A stretch of DNA of 64,000 bases. Origin: Ashinkailepas kermadecensis. Taxonomy: Eukaryota > Arthropoda > Thecostraca > Neolepadidae. Position numbers and translations under genes: made by a program. Under the pieces are notes generated by a model. The model did no database searches and had not been told where the DNA came from. It saw only the letters and a program-made list of their open reading frames with translations. This document shows positions 12,669-24,727 of the stretch, in pieces (position 1 is the first letter of the stretch; each line of letters begins with the position of its first letter). The stretch is from NCBI GenBank assembly GCA_034440615.1, contig JAOTOM010004122.1, positions 162,001 through 226,000 on the forward strand. Direction: 5' to 3'.

Positions 12669-12786
12669 CGTACGTCGAACAACTTGGGTTTTTTAATGGA
12701 ACATGTGCGACAGGTAATTTAATCAAGTAATTCATCAATTTATCCACCAATCTAGATTAAGCAAGTAAATGCGCCTCTGGATTCAC

Positions 12787-13100
12787 CGCCCTGGTAGCTC
12801 AGTTGGTTTGAGCACTGACCTGCACTGGTCTCCCATGTCCTGGCAAGACGGGTTCAAGTCGCTTCACGCACCCCCATTTAGCCCCTGGCTGGGATTGTCA
12901 GTTGGCAAATGGTCCGATAAGGTCGAACGCCAGCCACCAGGGTGGCCGTGTCGGTGCAATGACGGCACGTTAAACGTTCGGCCATATTTATACACTAGAA
13001 CTGAAATTCATGGATCGGGTGGTGCGGCCAGTGTTCACGCAACAAGCTCTGCTTTGCAACAGGATCCTGGTGCACAAAGGAGCTCCAGTAAAAATTCGAA
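12787..13100 (+). mobile_element. tRNA-derived SINE, family G (Cys-type head), copy 1
   Basis: Begins GCCCTGGTAGCTCAGTTGG (box A), followed by GACCTGCACTGGTC with GCA at the anticodon position, then GGGTTCAAGTCGC (box B). The body has GGGATTGTCAGTTGGCAA and CCACCAGGGTGGCCGTG, which recur in order at 60151-60458. A 3' GCAACAAGCTCTGC block also recurs. It is not a functional tRNA: the acceptor stem does not close. Confidence 0.85.
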
Positions 13101-14339
13101 CTGAATTTCTAAGACGTGCAAAAGTTAGAAATTCTATCATTATTTTAGGGCAAAATAATGCTTCAAGAATGCCAATGTTGTTTGCCCAACTGATGCATGC
13201 AAGGCGGGAGCAGAATAGGCCAGTGTTTCTCACTTCATGGCTGCAGGGCAAATGGCCACGTGACGACCGCACAAGCGCATTCCTATGATTGGGACATTGG
13301 CCCGTGGTCAACCTGGTAGACTGTCACGTAACGCAAACGGCGCAGCCCACTAATAATTGCTGTGAAGCGGTACAGCCCACGTTCCTAGTGACCACCTATA
13401 GCAAAGGTATACTGGAACATATTTCGGTAATAAGACTGTACCAGCTGGAATTTGCTCTTGCAAATGTCACGAATGCAGTCTGGCATTTAAACTCGCAATT
13501 GCATTACGTGTCGGTTTCCACTCAGCCTTTGACAGTTTAGGACACTGAACTGTTCAGCCTGAAACACCACCCTGTCGAAACGCTGCAAACTTGCTGTCAG
13601 TCTGGTTGGTTGGTTGGCTGGCTGGTTGATTGATTTGTTGGCTACTTGGACTTTAGATAGCACCAATGGAACTTGCAAGGTAGCGGTCATAGCGGTGTAT
13701 ATGCTATATGGAATTGACTTCCAGGCGCCCAGCTCACCTCTGTTCCCCTTTTGGGACGGGGACGAATCGACACCTGCGGTGTCCATGAGCCTGCCGACGG
13801 CATCACAGGCAGGACAGCGACCAATCCCCGGACACTCATCATATTTAGCTCAGAGACGATGAGAACTCGACATGTTGACTTTAAAAATAACTCTTCAAAA
13901 GTATCCCCACCATCTGTATTGATTAAGCGTGGGTCTAAAGTTCGAAGGCTGCCAGCTGAGTTGCCGCGCAGTTTTTCCACGAAATTACCCCTAAGCTAAT
14001 TTGTTTGTTAATTTGTTAGCTAAAGCTAATTTGTTTGGGCTTGCTCCTGGGTTCCTCACATTAAAAATCCATAGCATTTTGGTATGAATGAAATCGCCAC
14101 AATGCTGTTAAATGGCTGGTATGAGTAAAAATAATGCCACTAGGAACAATATCTGGTTCTTCTGGATTTAAAACCTCGCGATCAACATCCTATATTTCAT
14201 GTTATCATTAGGCTTGCAGACGCCTGCAAAAAAACAAGTTCTTAAGAAAAACTTCACAAGTGCTAAATATGTTTGTACACATGTTCTCAATAGATTGCTG
14301 AAATAATTAGCTGGACATCAGTGGCCTAAATACATTCAC
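13101..14339. other. no recognisable feature
   Basis: Includes a short (TTGG)n-like tract near 13603-13630. Open frames around 13.5-14.0 kb match nothing recognisable. Confidence 0.45.
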
Positions 14340-14720
14340 GACCACTTTAGTGAGGTGACGGCTCGGGTCTGACTGGCAGGTTTGTACCGCCACTTTAGTG
14401 AGGTGACCACTCGCCGCTCGACTTGCTCGACTCGACGCTCGACTATACAGCCACCTTAGTGAGGTGACCGCTCGGCGTCCGACTGGCGGGTTTGTAAGCC
14501 ACTTTAGTGAGGTGACCGCTCGACGTCCGACTGGCGGGTTTGTAAGCCACTTTAGTGAGGTGACCGCTCGACGCCCGACTGGCGGGTTTGTAAGCCACTT
14601 TAGTGAGGTGACGGCTCGACGTCTGACTACCGGGTTCGTAAGCCACTTTAGTGAGGTGACCGCTCGGCGTCCGACTACCGGGTTTGTAAGCCACTTTAGT
14701 GAGGTGACCGCTCGGCGGGT
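14340..14720. repeat. 48-bp minisatellite
   Basis: About eight units of CCACTTTAGTGAGGTGACCG, CTCGACGTCCGACTGG and CGGGTTTGTAAG. The first two units are diverged. The unit is divisible by 3, so the minus strand reads RRAVTSLKWLTNPPVG repeats over 181 residues; this is judged an artefact. Confidence 0.93.
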
Positions 14721-15069
14721 TTGGCGCCTGGCGCGCGATATGGGTGGGGGTGCACCCACCCGTCCGTCCGTCAGTTGGCACTGGGAGAGTTCTAACAACA
14801 GGGGCGCTTGTTGGCATTTGACTCGTGCAAGGGAGCAAACCATTGTTTGCAAAGCGTCCCGGGACAGAGAGACGCCTGCTATTAGCTCACATCTATTGGA
14901 TCCTCATGATACGTTTTCAAGTCGCTGAGTCAGGTCCTGCCAACCTGCTGACACTTCAAGTTCAACAGGGGGTGCATATTTAGACACTTCTGATGTCCCG
15001 ATGTAAAGACGGAAGATGCATTCGAATTCAGCACCAACACGTATCCCAAGGCGACACAAACGCCGAAAA

Positions 15070-15252
15070 AGGTCAGGTCAAAAAGGTCACCAGAATTCAA
15101 CCTTCGAGGTCATTGACCTTCGAGAAGGTCAAATGGATACTACGATGAATGGGACCGTGTTAAATTAACTTAGAGAGGTGCATGTGTGACCATTAAAGCC
15201 CACACAACAGACAAGACATAAACTTAAGTGACCTGACTTGGGTTAGTGACCT
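15070..15252. promoter_or_regulatory. cluster of nuclear-receptor half-sites with a perfect IR-1
   Basis: AGGTCA occurs at 15070-15075, 15075-15080, 15084-15089 and 15126-15131, and TGACCT at 15229-15234 and 15247-15252. AGGTCATTGACCT at 15107-15119 is a perfect inverted repeat with one-base spacing. The 15075 and 15084 sites form a DR3. IR-1 sites of this form are the known high-affinity type for EcR/USP (and FXR/RXR) heterodimers. Function here is inference. Confidence 0.45.
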
Positions 15253-15610
15253 GAAGAAATTAAACATTTTTGGATGCGATGGAAAATGTCGAGTGTCTGG
15301 CTTTCAAATGACCGAAAATCTCCATCTCAATTGCTCTGTTATCACTTCCTGGAAAGTTATGAGGTTATGACCGCTACTGAGCCGAATTCGACCAGTGTGC
15401 ACCGGCTGCCTGGGCAGCCGAGTGGGGCAGGTGACGGGCGGCCCCGCCGCTTTGTTTCGCGTGGTAACCGTTCGGCGACCGAGGGTCGCCACGTCTTTCA
15501 CTTCGAAATTCCGCCGGCCCCGCAGGAATGTGATCAATTGAATTGCCATCGCCACAATGCGATTCACGCGCCGGGATCTCAATAGACGCAATCGAGATCT
15601 TCACCCAGTG

Positions 15611-15830
15611 TGGATGCTAAGGCTGTGGACGTTAAGGCTACAGATGTTAAGGCTGTGGATGTTAAGGCTACGGATGCTAAGGCTGTGGATGTTAAGGCTA
15701 CGGATCCTAAGGCTGTGGATGTTAAGGCTATGGATGTTAAGGCTGTGGATGTTAAGGCTGTGGATGTTAAGGCTGTGGATGTTAAGGCTACGAATGTTAA
15801 GGCTACGGATGCTATGGATGCTGCCTGGCT
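15611..15830. repeat. 15-bp minisatellite with 30-bp higher-order period
   Basis: About fourteen units of GTGGATGTTAAGGCT alternating with ACGGATGYTAAGGCT-like variants. Open frames such as VDVKATDAKA follow from the 15-bp period. Confidence 0.93.
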
Positions 15831-17216
15831 GCGACCATCCGTAGGAATAGCTATGTCCAGATGGATATTGATTCGTTGCTAACACTAGGACAGATTAACT
15901 GCGATGCTCATATCGAGCCAATAGTTGAACAATTGATCGTTAGAGGAGCAAATGGCCGTGTAACGACAAGAGTAGATAGCAACCGTAAATAATGGTGGTT
16001 ATCTTTCCGCAGAACAACAGCAGGGAAACAGCCACATCGGAAACAAATACCCGGACATACAAATAGCCTACATGCTAGTCGAATGACGACCAGCCTGGTG
16101 TGCGAATCAATAGCAATCATTGGGGAAGGGACGGGTGACAATTCCCAATCAGCTGCCACACGTCACGTATGTATCACGTGACGTCCACTGCGGACTACGC
16201 GTTGCAGCAACTGGTGCGCATTTCGTCCGGAGCGGAATTTCGCTCCGTAGCGGGGTAGGATGACTTTATAATGGAAGCATTTGACCCAGATCTAAGCCCA
16301 ATCATGCAGGAGCCAGACAGCAGCTACTCCCAGTGCTACTTGTTCCACGGAAAGCGGCGGACAAACGGGCTTTCAGCACGATTGCACACCTACTGCAGTG
16401 ACTTGGGTTACTGCAACCTTGGATACTGCAAAACGTACGGGCGAGGAAAGTGATTTCTCTGATGCACATTTTATAATCTATTCCGCCAAATACAACTGTT
16501 CCTGGTCATTTCCGTATTTTGTTGCGGTGGCGAGCAGATAATCGATACAAATGAATGCCGGCACTCAACGACAGGGATTCCAAGCGCAAACAAAACATTA
16601 GGAGACAAGTTGCTCGTCTGACTGGATACTGATGCAGGCCACTTCGATCACCGATTGAACGAATAAACAAGTCGCTCAAAAGTTACAACAAATTGCTGCA
16701 ACCGTGAGCTGATTCAATGCGTTTTAATTTTCCTGCCAACATTTCCTTTCGTTCCTTTCGCCTTCGTTCAAAAGGACTCAACTCACCCCAAAAAGGCACC
16801 ACGTGCGACAAAAGCTTGGAAGTCTGGAACTCTGTTGGGCACCAATTTTCTCGTGGCACATGACAAAATGGCAAACCAAGATACATTTACTTAGAAGCCC
16901 CACCAGAGGACACATCTTCAAAAGAAGTACCTGCAATTACCGAAACATGTTGGTATCTACCACTAGTGCTTTGGTGTGTATTGGTGTATAACTATTCTGG
17001 CGTAGGTAGGCGCCGCGGAACGTTTTCCGGCGAGAGGCGGCGCCAATACTTTCTGCAGAAGTGCTTTCTTAAATATCCCTAGACGAATGGAGCGTAGGTT
17101 GCCTTAGCTTCGTTGTGCCGATGAATAAATACTTGACCTGAGCTGGTTGAACTGATTTATGCTAGGGTGGAGCTTCATATTTCGTGAGATGAAAGTGCAT
17201 ACCGCTCAACTAGAAA
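15831..17216. other. no recognisable gene; CRE/E-box-like site and small hairpin near 16.2 kb
   Basis: ATCACGTGACGTCC near 16174-16187 combines a CACGTG E-box with TGACGTC. GGAGCGGAATTTCGCTCC near 16230 can form a 6-bp stem. Neither has a recognisable gene next to it. Confidence 0.3.
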
Positions 17217-17459
17217 ACGTACTTGCATCCCCAACTGTCATGGTTCATCCTAGACGTGTATCCTTAACCGGCATGGTCCAGCCCAGACGTGCATCCATAA
17301 CCGTCATGGCCCATCCCATTAGTTAGTTATTAGGGTTTTTGGGCGCATCAACTGCATTGGTTATACAGCGCCCATAACTATGGCCCATCCCAGACGTGCA
17401 TCCCTAACCGCCATGGTCCATCCCAGACGTGCATCCCCAACCGTCATGGTTCATCCTAG
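17217..17459. repeat. 33-bp minisatellite interrupted by a micro-element
   Basis: Diverged units of CATCCCTAACCGTCATGG and TCCATCCCAGACGTG. The array is split by the insertion at 17320-17379. Confidence 0.85.
17320..17379 (+). mobile_element. 55-61-bp hairpin micro-element, copy 1
   Basis: Starts TTAGTTAGTTATTAGGG and contains GGGCGC (17341-17346) and GCGCCC (17368-17373), which can pair, with an inner AAC/GTT pair. It is flanked by ATGGCCCATCCCA on both sides; because the host is a tandem repeat, that duplication is ambiguous. Homologous to 28846-28900 and more distantly to 38061-38116. Confidence 0.7.
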
Positions 17460-17903
17460 CCTTTTCTTCCAAAACGAAATATGACAATAATGTTCAAAGC
17501 AACACAAGACAGGATTGCATCAACACAATGCATTATGGGGAGGTCGCATTTTTACTTGATAAATGTACTCGCGATGTACGGCGCGTTCTCGAAAACTGTT
17601 GCAATTACACCATTATTAGGCTAAAAATGGTCTTAACCGGTTAAATGTATGCTTCAAATGGCCCCGACGATTAGTTGCTGATTAAAGAAGTGAATTTTGT
17701 GGGCCATCTCAAGCATTGCTCCAAGACAAAAAAGAAAGCATCATCCTTTTGCAAGTAATAATAGGCACACAACATTGCGGAATACAATGGTTTACAATGC
17801 AGTTCCTGATCATCGGAAAATACAAGACATGTGAAAAACTAAGTTCCTTGGTCCGATATTAACTACCTAAATTACCTGAGTCCGAAATTAAACCTAACGA
17901 CCT
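17460..17903. other. no recognisable feature
   Basis: Unique AT-rich sequence. Confidence 0.45.
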
Positions 17904-18074
17904 GCTCTTCCTTGACCTTCACTTCCTGTACAATTAACGCAATTAGGTCACATGGTAGGGACTTCTTCATTTTTGTTATTTTTTCTTTATGTTAGTGTGC
18001 TTTTAGAATGCCCTCCCCTACCCGTGTGACCTAATTGCGTTAATTGTCCAGGGATGTGAAGGTCAAGGAAGAGC
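17904..18074. repeat. imperfect inverted repeat (about 60-bp arms)
   Basis: 17904-17961 and 18014-18074 are reverse complements with a few mismatches and small indels: GCTCTTCCTTGACCTTCAC, ACAATTAACGCAATTAGG, then TCACA and TAGGG blocks. The loop of about 52 bp is T-rich. It could be a foldback or MITE-type element; no target duplication was found. Confidence 0.85.
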
Positions 18075-18225
18075 TTTTCGCTGATTATATCACTCCCAGC
18101 AGCCAGATATTAGGAAAATGATTGTCCTGGAACCCACACAGACAGATGACAAAATAGTAACGTTGTTTCCCATTTAATATTTTTTTCGCCTATAATTGAA
18201 CCTGAGCCATTCGGGGAAATCCATC

Positions 18226-18295
18226 AGTGGCGATATATGGGACGTCGAGATATGGGACGGCGAGATATGGGACGGCGAGATATGGGACGTCGACA
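18226..18295. repeat. 15-bp short tandem repeat, 4 units
   Basis: GAGATATGGGACGGC repeated, with ACGTCGA variants at both ends. Confidence 0.9.
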
Positions 18296-18559
18296 CGGAG
18301 CTTCCACTTAACATTGAAAGTTAAGTGATAACTGCTCGGTGCTTCCTAAGCGGAGAGGGCAGTGGTGAAAAAAGAAACACGCTTTATTATTTTATATTTT
18401 ATAGAATAGAAAGATACAGCTTGATTGCTATATTACGTTTTTCAACAATACTTTTGCACATGACGTTCTTGAAAAAGCGCACGTAGACAAACCAGTAAAA
18501 GGTACATACGTTTTAATATGTCTGGAAATCAGCAATTTCCTCACGCCGTTACTGAAGTA

Positions 18560-18775
18560 GCTTCGTGCAGCAGTATATCCTTGCAATAATTATGATAATG
18601 GCTGGAGCTGCTGCTGTGGCCGCTGAAGTAGCTTCGTGCAGCAGTATATCCTTGCAATAATCATGACAATGGCTGGCACTGCTGCTGTGGCTGCTGAGAC
18701 ATTAACTTCGTGCAGCATAATTTTTGTGCAATAATCATGACAGCAGCTGGTACTGCTGCTGAGGCTGCTGGGGAT
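18560..18775. repeat. tandem repeat, about 74-bp unit, 3 copies
   Basis: Each unit has AGCTTCGTGCAGCAGTATAT, CTTGCAATAATCATGA and a GGCTGCTGCTGCTGTGG-type end. The third unit is most diverged. Confidence 0.9.
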
Positions 18776-19845
18776 TTGAGTCGTCAGAAAGGTGCATGGG
18801 ATGTCTTTTCTTTTTACAGAAGATTGTTTTTCGCGTTTGTCGCCTTCGTAAGGCAGACAAAATGATCAATGTTCAAACGACCTTCCACTTCCCAAGATAA
18901 TTTAAAGAACCTCTTCCACCCATAAGTATTATAATCTGCCGTCATGCGACTAGGTGTCAAATATAGAATCAAAGTCAGTGTTTGGACACCTAAGCTATGA
19001 AATAATTATCGAAAAGCACTGCGCAAAAAATGCAGAATCAAGGATGAAGGAAGGTGCAAGCTGTCCAGTTCTTCAATGTTAAATTCAATGTCATTGATAT
19101 GATTGAATGCATTTATAAACCAAATGAGGGGCGTTTCTCCGGAAGGTCGTCTCTCCAGAGGGGCGTCTCTTCGGAGGAGCGCCGCTGATCACGGAAATAA
19201 TTCGAGGAGGTGCACTAAGAACTTCCACATTGGTGATGGCTTCAGAGGTGCCTCTCCTTGAAAAGTCCACTGATAATGCGCGCATGACATGAGGGTGCCA
19301 TTAGCTGAGAAATTCGGAGAACGGGGAGGGGCGTAGTCGACCATTTCCATGGGGTGCCGTCATTTTTCACAGTCCGAGAGTTCCACGTTTTCCATAGTCT
19401 CAAGGGAGTCGCTTCGAAGAGCATCGATCCTCCTCGGCGGACCATGGTTACGACTCAAATTCAGTTATTCCTTCATCGATTCTTTTACCGGCATTGAGGA
19501 CGCGCTCGCTGTCCACCTCACTGAGAACGTAATGACCCGTAGTGGAGAAAGGACCGAAACTTACCGAAAAATAGCGAGCTAGTTCGTGTAACATACCGTT
19601 CTATCCAGTGCACGCCAATCGACGAAATACTTAGCGAGATGATAAAATATGAGGGCAGACTGGAAGTAATATGGACATGAGAAGGATTCTTATGGCACCA
19701 TTAAGAGCACATCATATGCGATAATTCATATGGTACCACTGTACTCTCCCTAAACCGACAAACTACATCTCACTCGAGGGCCTGCGTTACTGCGGACGCT
19801 CTCAGTACAATGATAACGTGTCCTTCGATCATGCTACAACTCAAT
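18776..19845. other. mostly unplaced; possible reversed MITE-like fragment at 19110-19270
   Basis: On the minus strand 19110-19200 carries GCGCTCCTCCGAAGAGACG and CGCCCCTCTGGAG, wording like the 4.3-kb and 45-kb MITE family, but block order does not match well. Otherwise nothing recognised. Confidence 0.3.
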
Positions 19846-20120
19846 GTTAAAACAATGGTTTTTCATCAGATATCGAGATGTGAGATCATGCGAGATATCG
19901 AAACGAATACAGCATGACGTCGAAATTCGCCATGGAATCGATGTCGTTGTACATACATATCAAGTCGATCAAGCTCAATTTTGAGTTAATAGAGTACTTG
20001 CAAGCGTACCTTTCGTATATTTTGAGATACCTAATATAGGGATACCTATATTAACGACACCGATCCCTATAGTATCAACTGATAATGCAAAACAGATACC
20101 AGTACATCATAAGCAATGCA
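19846..20120 (+). repeat. dispersed repeat family E, copy 3 (truncated)
   Basis: Begins GTTAAAACAATGGTTTTTCA as copy 2 does, then a TCGAAACGAATACAGC block, CGCCATGGAA, AATTTTGAGTTAATAG and TATAGGGATACCTAT. It provides an uninterrupted version of the sequence split in copy 1. Homology fades after about 20120. Confidence 0.8.
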
Positions 20121-20636
20121 ATTACATCACACATCAGTACATCATAGGCAATCACACAGCTTGGACAGAAATACGTAATTCTGTCCAAATCGTTAACAAT
20201 GTAACTAGGACACACACACATACAGTGCCAACGCATCCCACCTCCAAACCAACACACCGAGCTGGTGAATTGTGATGAGCTGTCAGCACAGTACACGATC
20301 AAACTACCCGCGGTGCATCATATTTCACAACTTTTGCAATTCAGCATTGATGGGATGGTAGGACAGGCAAAAAAGTAAGCGAGCAATGTGGGAACAGTGG
20401 GAGCAGCTACATCACAACTGTTGGATATGATGGCCAACTTTGGTCCCATCACAAAAGGATCACACAGGGTTTTGCAGTTAGCGTGGTTCCCTGCTCCTGT
20501 CTTGATCCTAGCAGTTTGCGACGGCTGTCTCGGTGGCCCGTGTCCGATTGTGCAATAGTCACGGAAGCAGATGCGCGATCGTGATCTCTAGTAGTGATCT
20601 CTAGAAATTTGGGTAATGAACATATGACGCCCATTG
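20121..20636. other. no recognisable feature
   Basis: Contains a small repeat of CACATCAGTACATCATA near 20105-20150. Confidence 0.4.
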
Positions 20637-23492
20637 AATACTGGCTAAGGCGAGCTTATTAGCATACTGTAGCCTGGTGTGCCACACCCCCAATACTGGC
20701 TAAGGCGAGCTTATTAGCATACTGTAGCCTGGTGTGCCACACCCCCAATACTGGCTAAGGCGAGCTTATTAGCATACTGTAGCCTGGTGTGCCCCACCCT
20801 CAATACTGGCTAAGGCGAGCTTATTAGCATACTGTAGCCTGGTGTGCCCCACCCCCAATACTGGCTAAGGCGAGCTTATTAGCATACTGTAGCCTGGGTG
20901 CCCCACCCCAATACTGGCTAAGGCGAGCTTATTAGCATACTGTAGCCTGTGCCCACCCTCAATACTCTGCCCCAATACTGGCTAAGGCGAGCTTATTAGC
21001 ATACTGTAGCCTGGTGTGCCACACCCTCAATACTGGCTAAGGCGAGCTTATAGCATACTGTAGCCTGGTGCCACCCCAATACTGGCTAAGGCAAGCTTAT
21101 TAGTACTGTAGCCTGGTGTGCCCCACCCCCAATACTGGCTAAGGCGAGCTTATTAGCATACTGTAGCCTGGTGTGCCCCACCCTCAATACTGGCTAAGGC
21201 GAGCTTATTAGCATACTGTAGCCTGGTGTGCCACACCCTCAATACTGGCTAAGGCGAGCTTATTAGCATACTGTAGCCTGGTGTGCCACACCCTCAATAC
21301 TGGCTAAGGCGAGCTTATTAGCATACTGTAGCCTGGTGTGCCACACCCTCAATACTGGCTAAGGCGAGCTTATTAGCATACTGTAGCCTGGTGTGCCACT
21401 CCCACCCTCAATACTGGCTAAGGCGAGCTTATTAGCATATACTGTAGCCTGGTGTGCCACACCCTCAATACTGGCTAAGGCGAGCTTATTAGCATACTGT
21501 AGCCTGGTGTGCCACACCCTCAATACTGGCTAAGGCGAGCTTATTAGCATACTGTAGCCTGGTGTGCCACACCCTCAATACTGGCTAAGGCGAGCTTATT
21601 AGCATACTGTAGCCTGGTGTGCCCCACCCTCAATACTGGCTAAGGCGAGCTTATTAGCATACTGTAGCCTGGTGTGCCCCACCCTCAATACTGGCTAAGG
21701 CGAGCTTATTAGCATACTGTAGCCTGGTGTGCCCCACCCTCAATACTGGCTAAGGCGAGCTTATTAGCATACTGTAGCCTGGTGTGCCCACACCCTCAAT
21801 ACTGGCTAAGGCGAGCTTATTAGCATACTGTAGCCTGGTGTGCCCCACCCTCAATACTGGCTAAGGCGAGCTTATTAGCATACTGTAGCCTGGTGTGCCC
21901 CACCCTCAATACTGGCTAAGGCGAGCTTATTAGCATACTGTAGCCTGGTGTGCCCCACCCCCAATACTGGCTAAGGCGAGCTTATTAGCATACTGTAGCC
22001 TGGTGTGCCCCACCCCCAATACTGGCTAAGGCGAGCTTATTAGCATACTGTAGCCTGGTGTGCCACACCCTCAATACTGGCTAAGGCGAGCTTATTAGCA
22101 TACTGTAGCCTGGTGTGCCCCACCCTCAATACTGGCTAAGGCGAGCTTATTAGCATACTGTAGCCTGGTGTGCCCCACCCCCAATACTGGCTAAGGCGAG
22201 CTTATTAGCATACTGTAGCCTGGTGTGCCCCACCCCCAATACTGGCTAAGGCGAGCTTATTAGCATACTGTAGCCTGGTGTGCCCCACCCTCAATACTGG
22301 CTAAGGCGAGCTTATTAGCATACTGTAGCCTGGTGTGCCCCACCCCCAATACTGGCTAAGGCGAGCTTATTAGCATACTGTAGCCTGGTGTGCAAAACAG
22401 GCAGCTTACCCAATACTGGCTAAGGCGAGCTTATTAGCATACTGTAGCCTGGTGTGCCCCACCCTCAATACTGGGCTTATTAGCATACTGTAGCCTGGTG
22501 TCCCCACCCCAGCTAAGGCGAGCTTATTAGCATACTGTAGCCTGGTGTGCCCCACCCCCAATACTGGCTAAGGCGAGCTTATTAGCATACTGTAGCCTGG
22601 TGTGCCCCACCCTCAATACTGGCTAAGGCGAGCTTATTAGCATACTGTAGCCTGTGCCCCACACCCCAATACTGGCTAAGGCGAGCTTATTAGCATACTT
22701 ACCCTCAATACTGGCTAAGGCGAGCTTATTAGCATACTGTAGCCTGGTGTGCCCCACCCTCAATACTGGCTAAGGGGCTTGTATGAGCCTGGTGTGCCCC
22801 ACCCTCAATACTGGCTAAGGCGAGCTTATTAGCATACTGTAGCCTGGTGCCCACACCCTCAATACTGGCTAAGGCGAGCTTATTAGCATACTGTAGCCTG
22901 GTGTGCCCCACCCCAATACTGGCTAAGGCGAGCTTATTAGCATACTGTAGCCTGGTGTGCCCCACCCCCAATACTGGCTAAGGCGAGCTTATTAGCATAC
23001 TGTAGCCTGGTGTGCCCCACCCTCAATACTGGCTAAGGCGAGCTTATTAGCATACTGTAGCCTGGTGTGCCCCACCCTCAATACTGGCTAAGGCGAGCTT
23101 ATTAGCATACTGTAGCCTGGTGTGCCCCACCCCCAATACTGGCTAAGGCGAGCTTATTAGCATACTGTAGCCTGGTGTGCCCCACCCCCAATACTGGCTA
23201 AGGCGAGCTTATTAGCATACTGTAGCCTGGTGTGCCCCACCCCCAATACTGGTAAGTTTCTGTAGCCTGGTGTGCCCCACCCCCAATACTGGCTAAGGCG
23301 AGCTTATTAGCATACTGTAGCCTGGTGTGCCCCACCCCAATACTGGCTAAGGCGAGCTTATTAGCATACTGTAGCCTGGTGTGCCCCACCCTCAATACTG
23401 GCTAAGGGTTATTGCATACTGTAGCCTGTGTTCTACCACTGGCTAAGGCGAGCTTATTAGCATACTGTAGCCTGGTGTGTCCCACCCTCAAT
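20637..23492. repeat. 55-bp satellite array, about 50 units
   Basis: Units of CAATACTGGCTAAGGCGAGC, TTATTAGCATACTGTAGCCT and GGTGTGCCCCACCCT (plus strand). Most units are nearly identical, differing in CCC/CTC/ACA near the end. Broken units with internal deletions cluster at 20890-21110, 22400-22540, 22650-22800 and 23250-23450, as expected from slippage or from sequencing/assembly errors. Confidence 0.98.
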
Positions 23493-23635
23493 CATTTGAA
23501 GACAAAAACGACATCCCTGTCTATATTCATGACCTGTCTGTCATTTTGTAGCATACCCTTGCGGTAGTCGCGATTAAACAAGAGAAAAACTGAGCCTTAA
23601 AAGTAGCAGATGTCTCCCAAAGCAACTGGAAACAG

Positions 23636-24622
23636 ACCTCGACAACCGAGCAGCGACGGCTGCTGACCGGGCCCCGACAACCGAGCAGTGACGGCTGCCG
23701 ACCAGGCCCCGACAACCGAGCAGTGACGGCTGCTGACCGGGCCCCGACAACCGAGCAGTGACGGCTGCTGACCGGGCCCCGACAACCGAGCAGTGACGGC
23801 TGCTGACCGGGCCCCGACAACCGAGCAGTGACGGCTGCTGACCGGGCCCCGACAACCGAGCAGTGACGGCTGCTGACCGGGCCCCGACAACCGAGCAGTG
23901 AGGCAGCTGACACCGTCTGCTGACCGGGCCCCGACAACCGAGCAGTGACGGCTGCTGACCGGGCCCCGACAACCGAGCAGTGACGGCTGCTGACCGGGCC
24001 CCGACAACCGAGCAGTGACGGCTGCTGACCGGGCCCCGACAACCGAGCAGTGACGGCTGCTGACCGGGCCCCGACAACCGAGCAGTGACGGCTGCTGACC
24101 GGGCCCCGACAACCGAGCAGTGACGGCTGCTGACCGGGCCCCGACAACCGAGCAGTGACGGCTGCTGACCGGGCCCCGACAACCGAGCAGTGACGGCTGC
24201 TGACCGGGCCCCGACAACCGAGCAGTGACGGCTGCTGAATGAACCCCAACAACCGAGCAGTGACGGCTGCTGACCGGGCCCCGACAACCGAGCAGTGACG
24301 GCTGCTGACCGGGCCCCGACAACCGAGCAGCGACGGCTGCTGACCGGGCCCCGACAACCGAGCAGTGACGGCTGCTGACCGGGCCCCGACAACCGAGCAG
24401 TGACGGCTGCTGACCGGGCCCCGACAACCGAGCAGTGACGGCTGCTGACCGGGCCCCGACAACCGAGCAGTGACGGCTGCTGACCGGGCCCCGACAACCG
24501 AGCAGTGACGGCTGCTGACCGGGCCCCGACAACCGAGCAGTGACGGCTGCTGACCGGGCCCCGACAACCGAGCAGTGACGGCTGCTGACCGGGCCCCGAC
24601 AACCGAGCAGCGACGGCTGCCA
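23636..24622. repeat. 35-bp satellite array, about 28 units
   Basis: Units of TGACCGGGCCCCGACAACCG and AGCAGTGACGGCTGC, very homogeneous. The unit is not divisible by 3 and lacks stops on the minus strand, so all three minus frames stay open (398, 366 and 407 residues). This is a property of the repeat, not evidence of three genes. Confidence 0.98.
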
Positions 24623-24727
24623 ATCGCGCAGCCGTCTCTCGGGGAGTGATGTGCGGATGCCAGCCGAGTGCCATGAGTCATACACCGCTGCCCGCCCCCA
24701 CCACGGTCGGCGGTCTCGTGCACTCAC

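Noticed and set aside
14307..14852. 181-residue minus frame with 16-residue repeats
   Set aside because: 48-bp minisatellite; both strands open, no gene context.
21000..23490. POU/octamer-like ATTAGCAT in each 55-bp unit
   Set aside because: Differs from ATTTGCAT at one core base; no other support for regulation.
20637..23492. CRISPR-like array
   Set aside because: No unique spacers; whole unit is repeated and the context is an animal genome.
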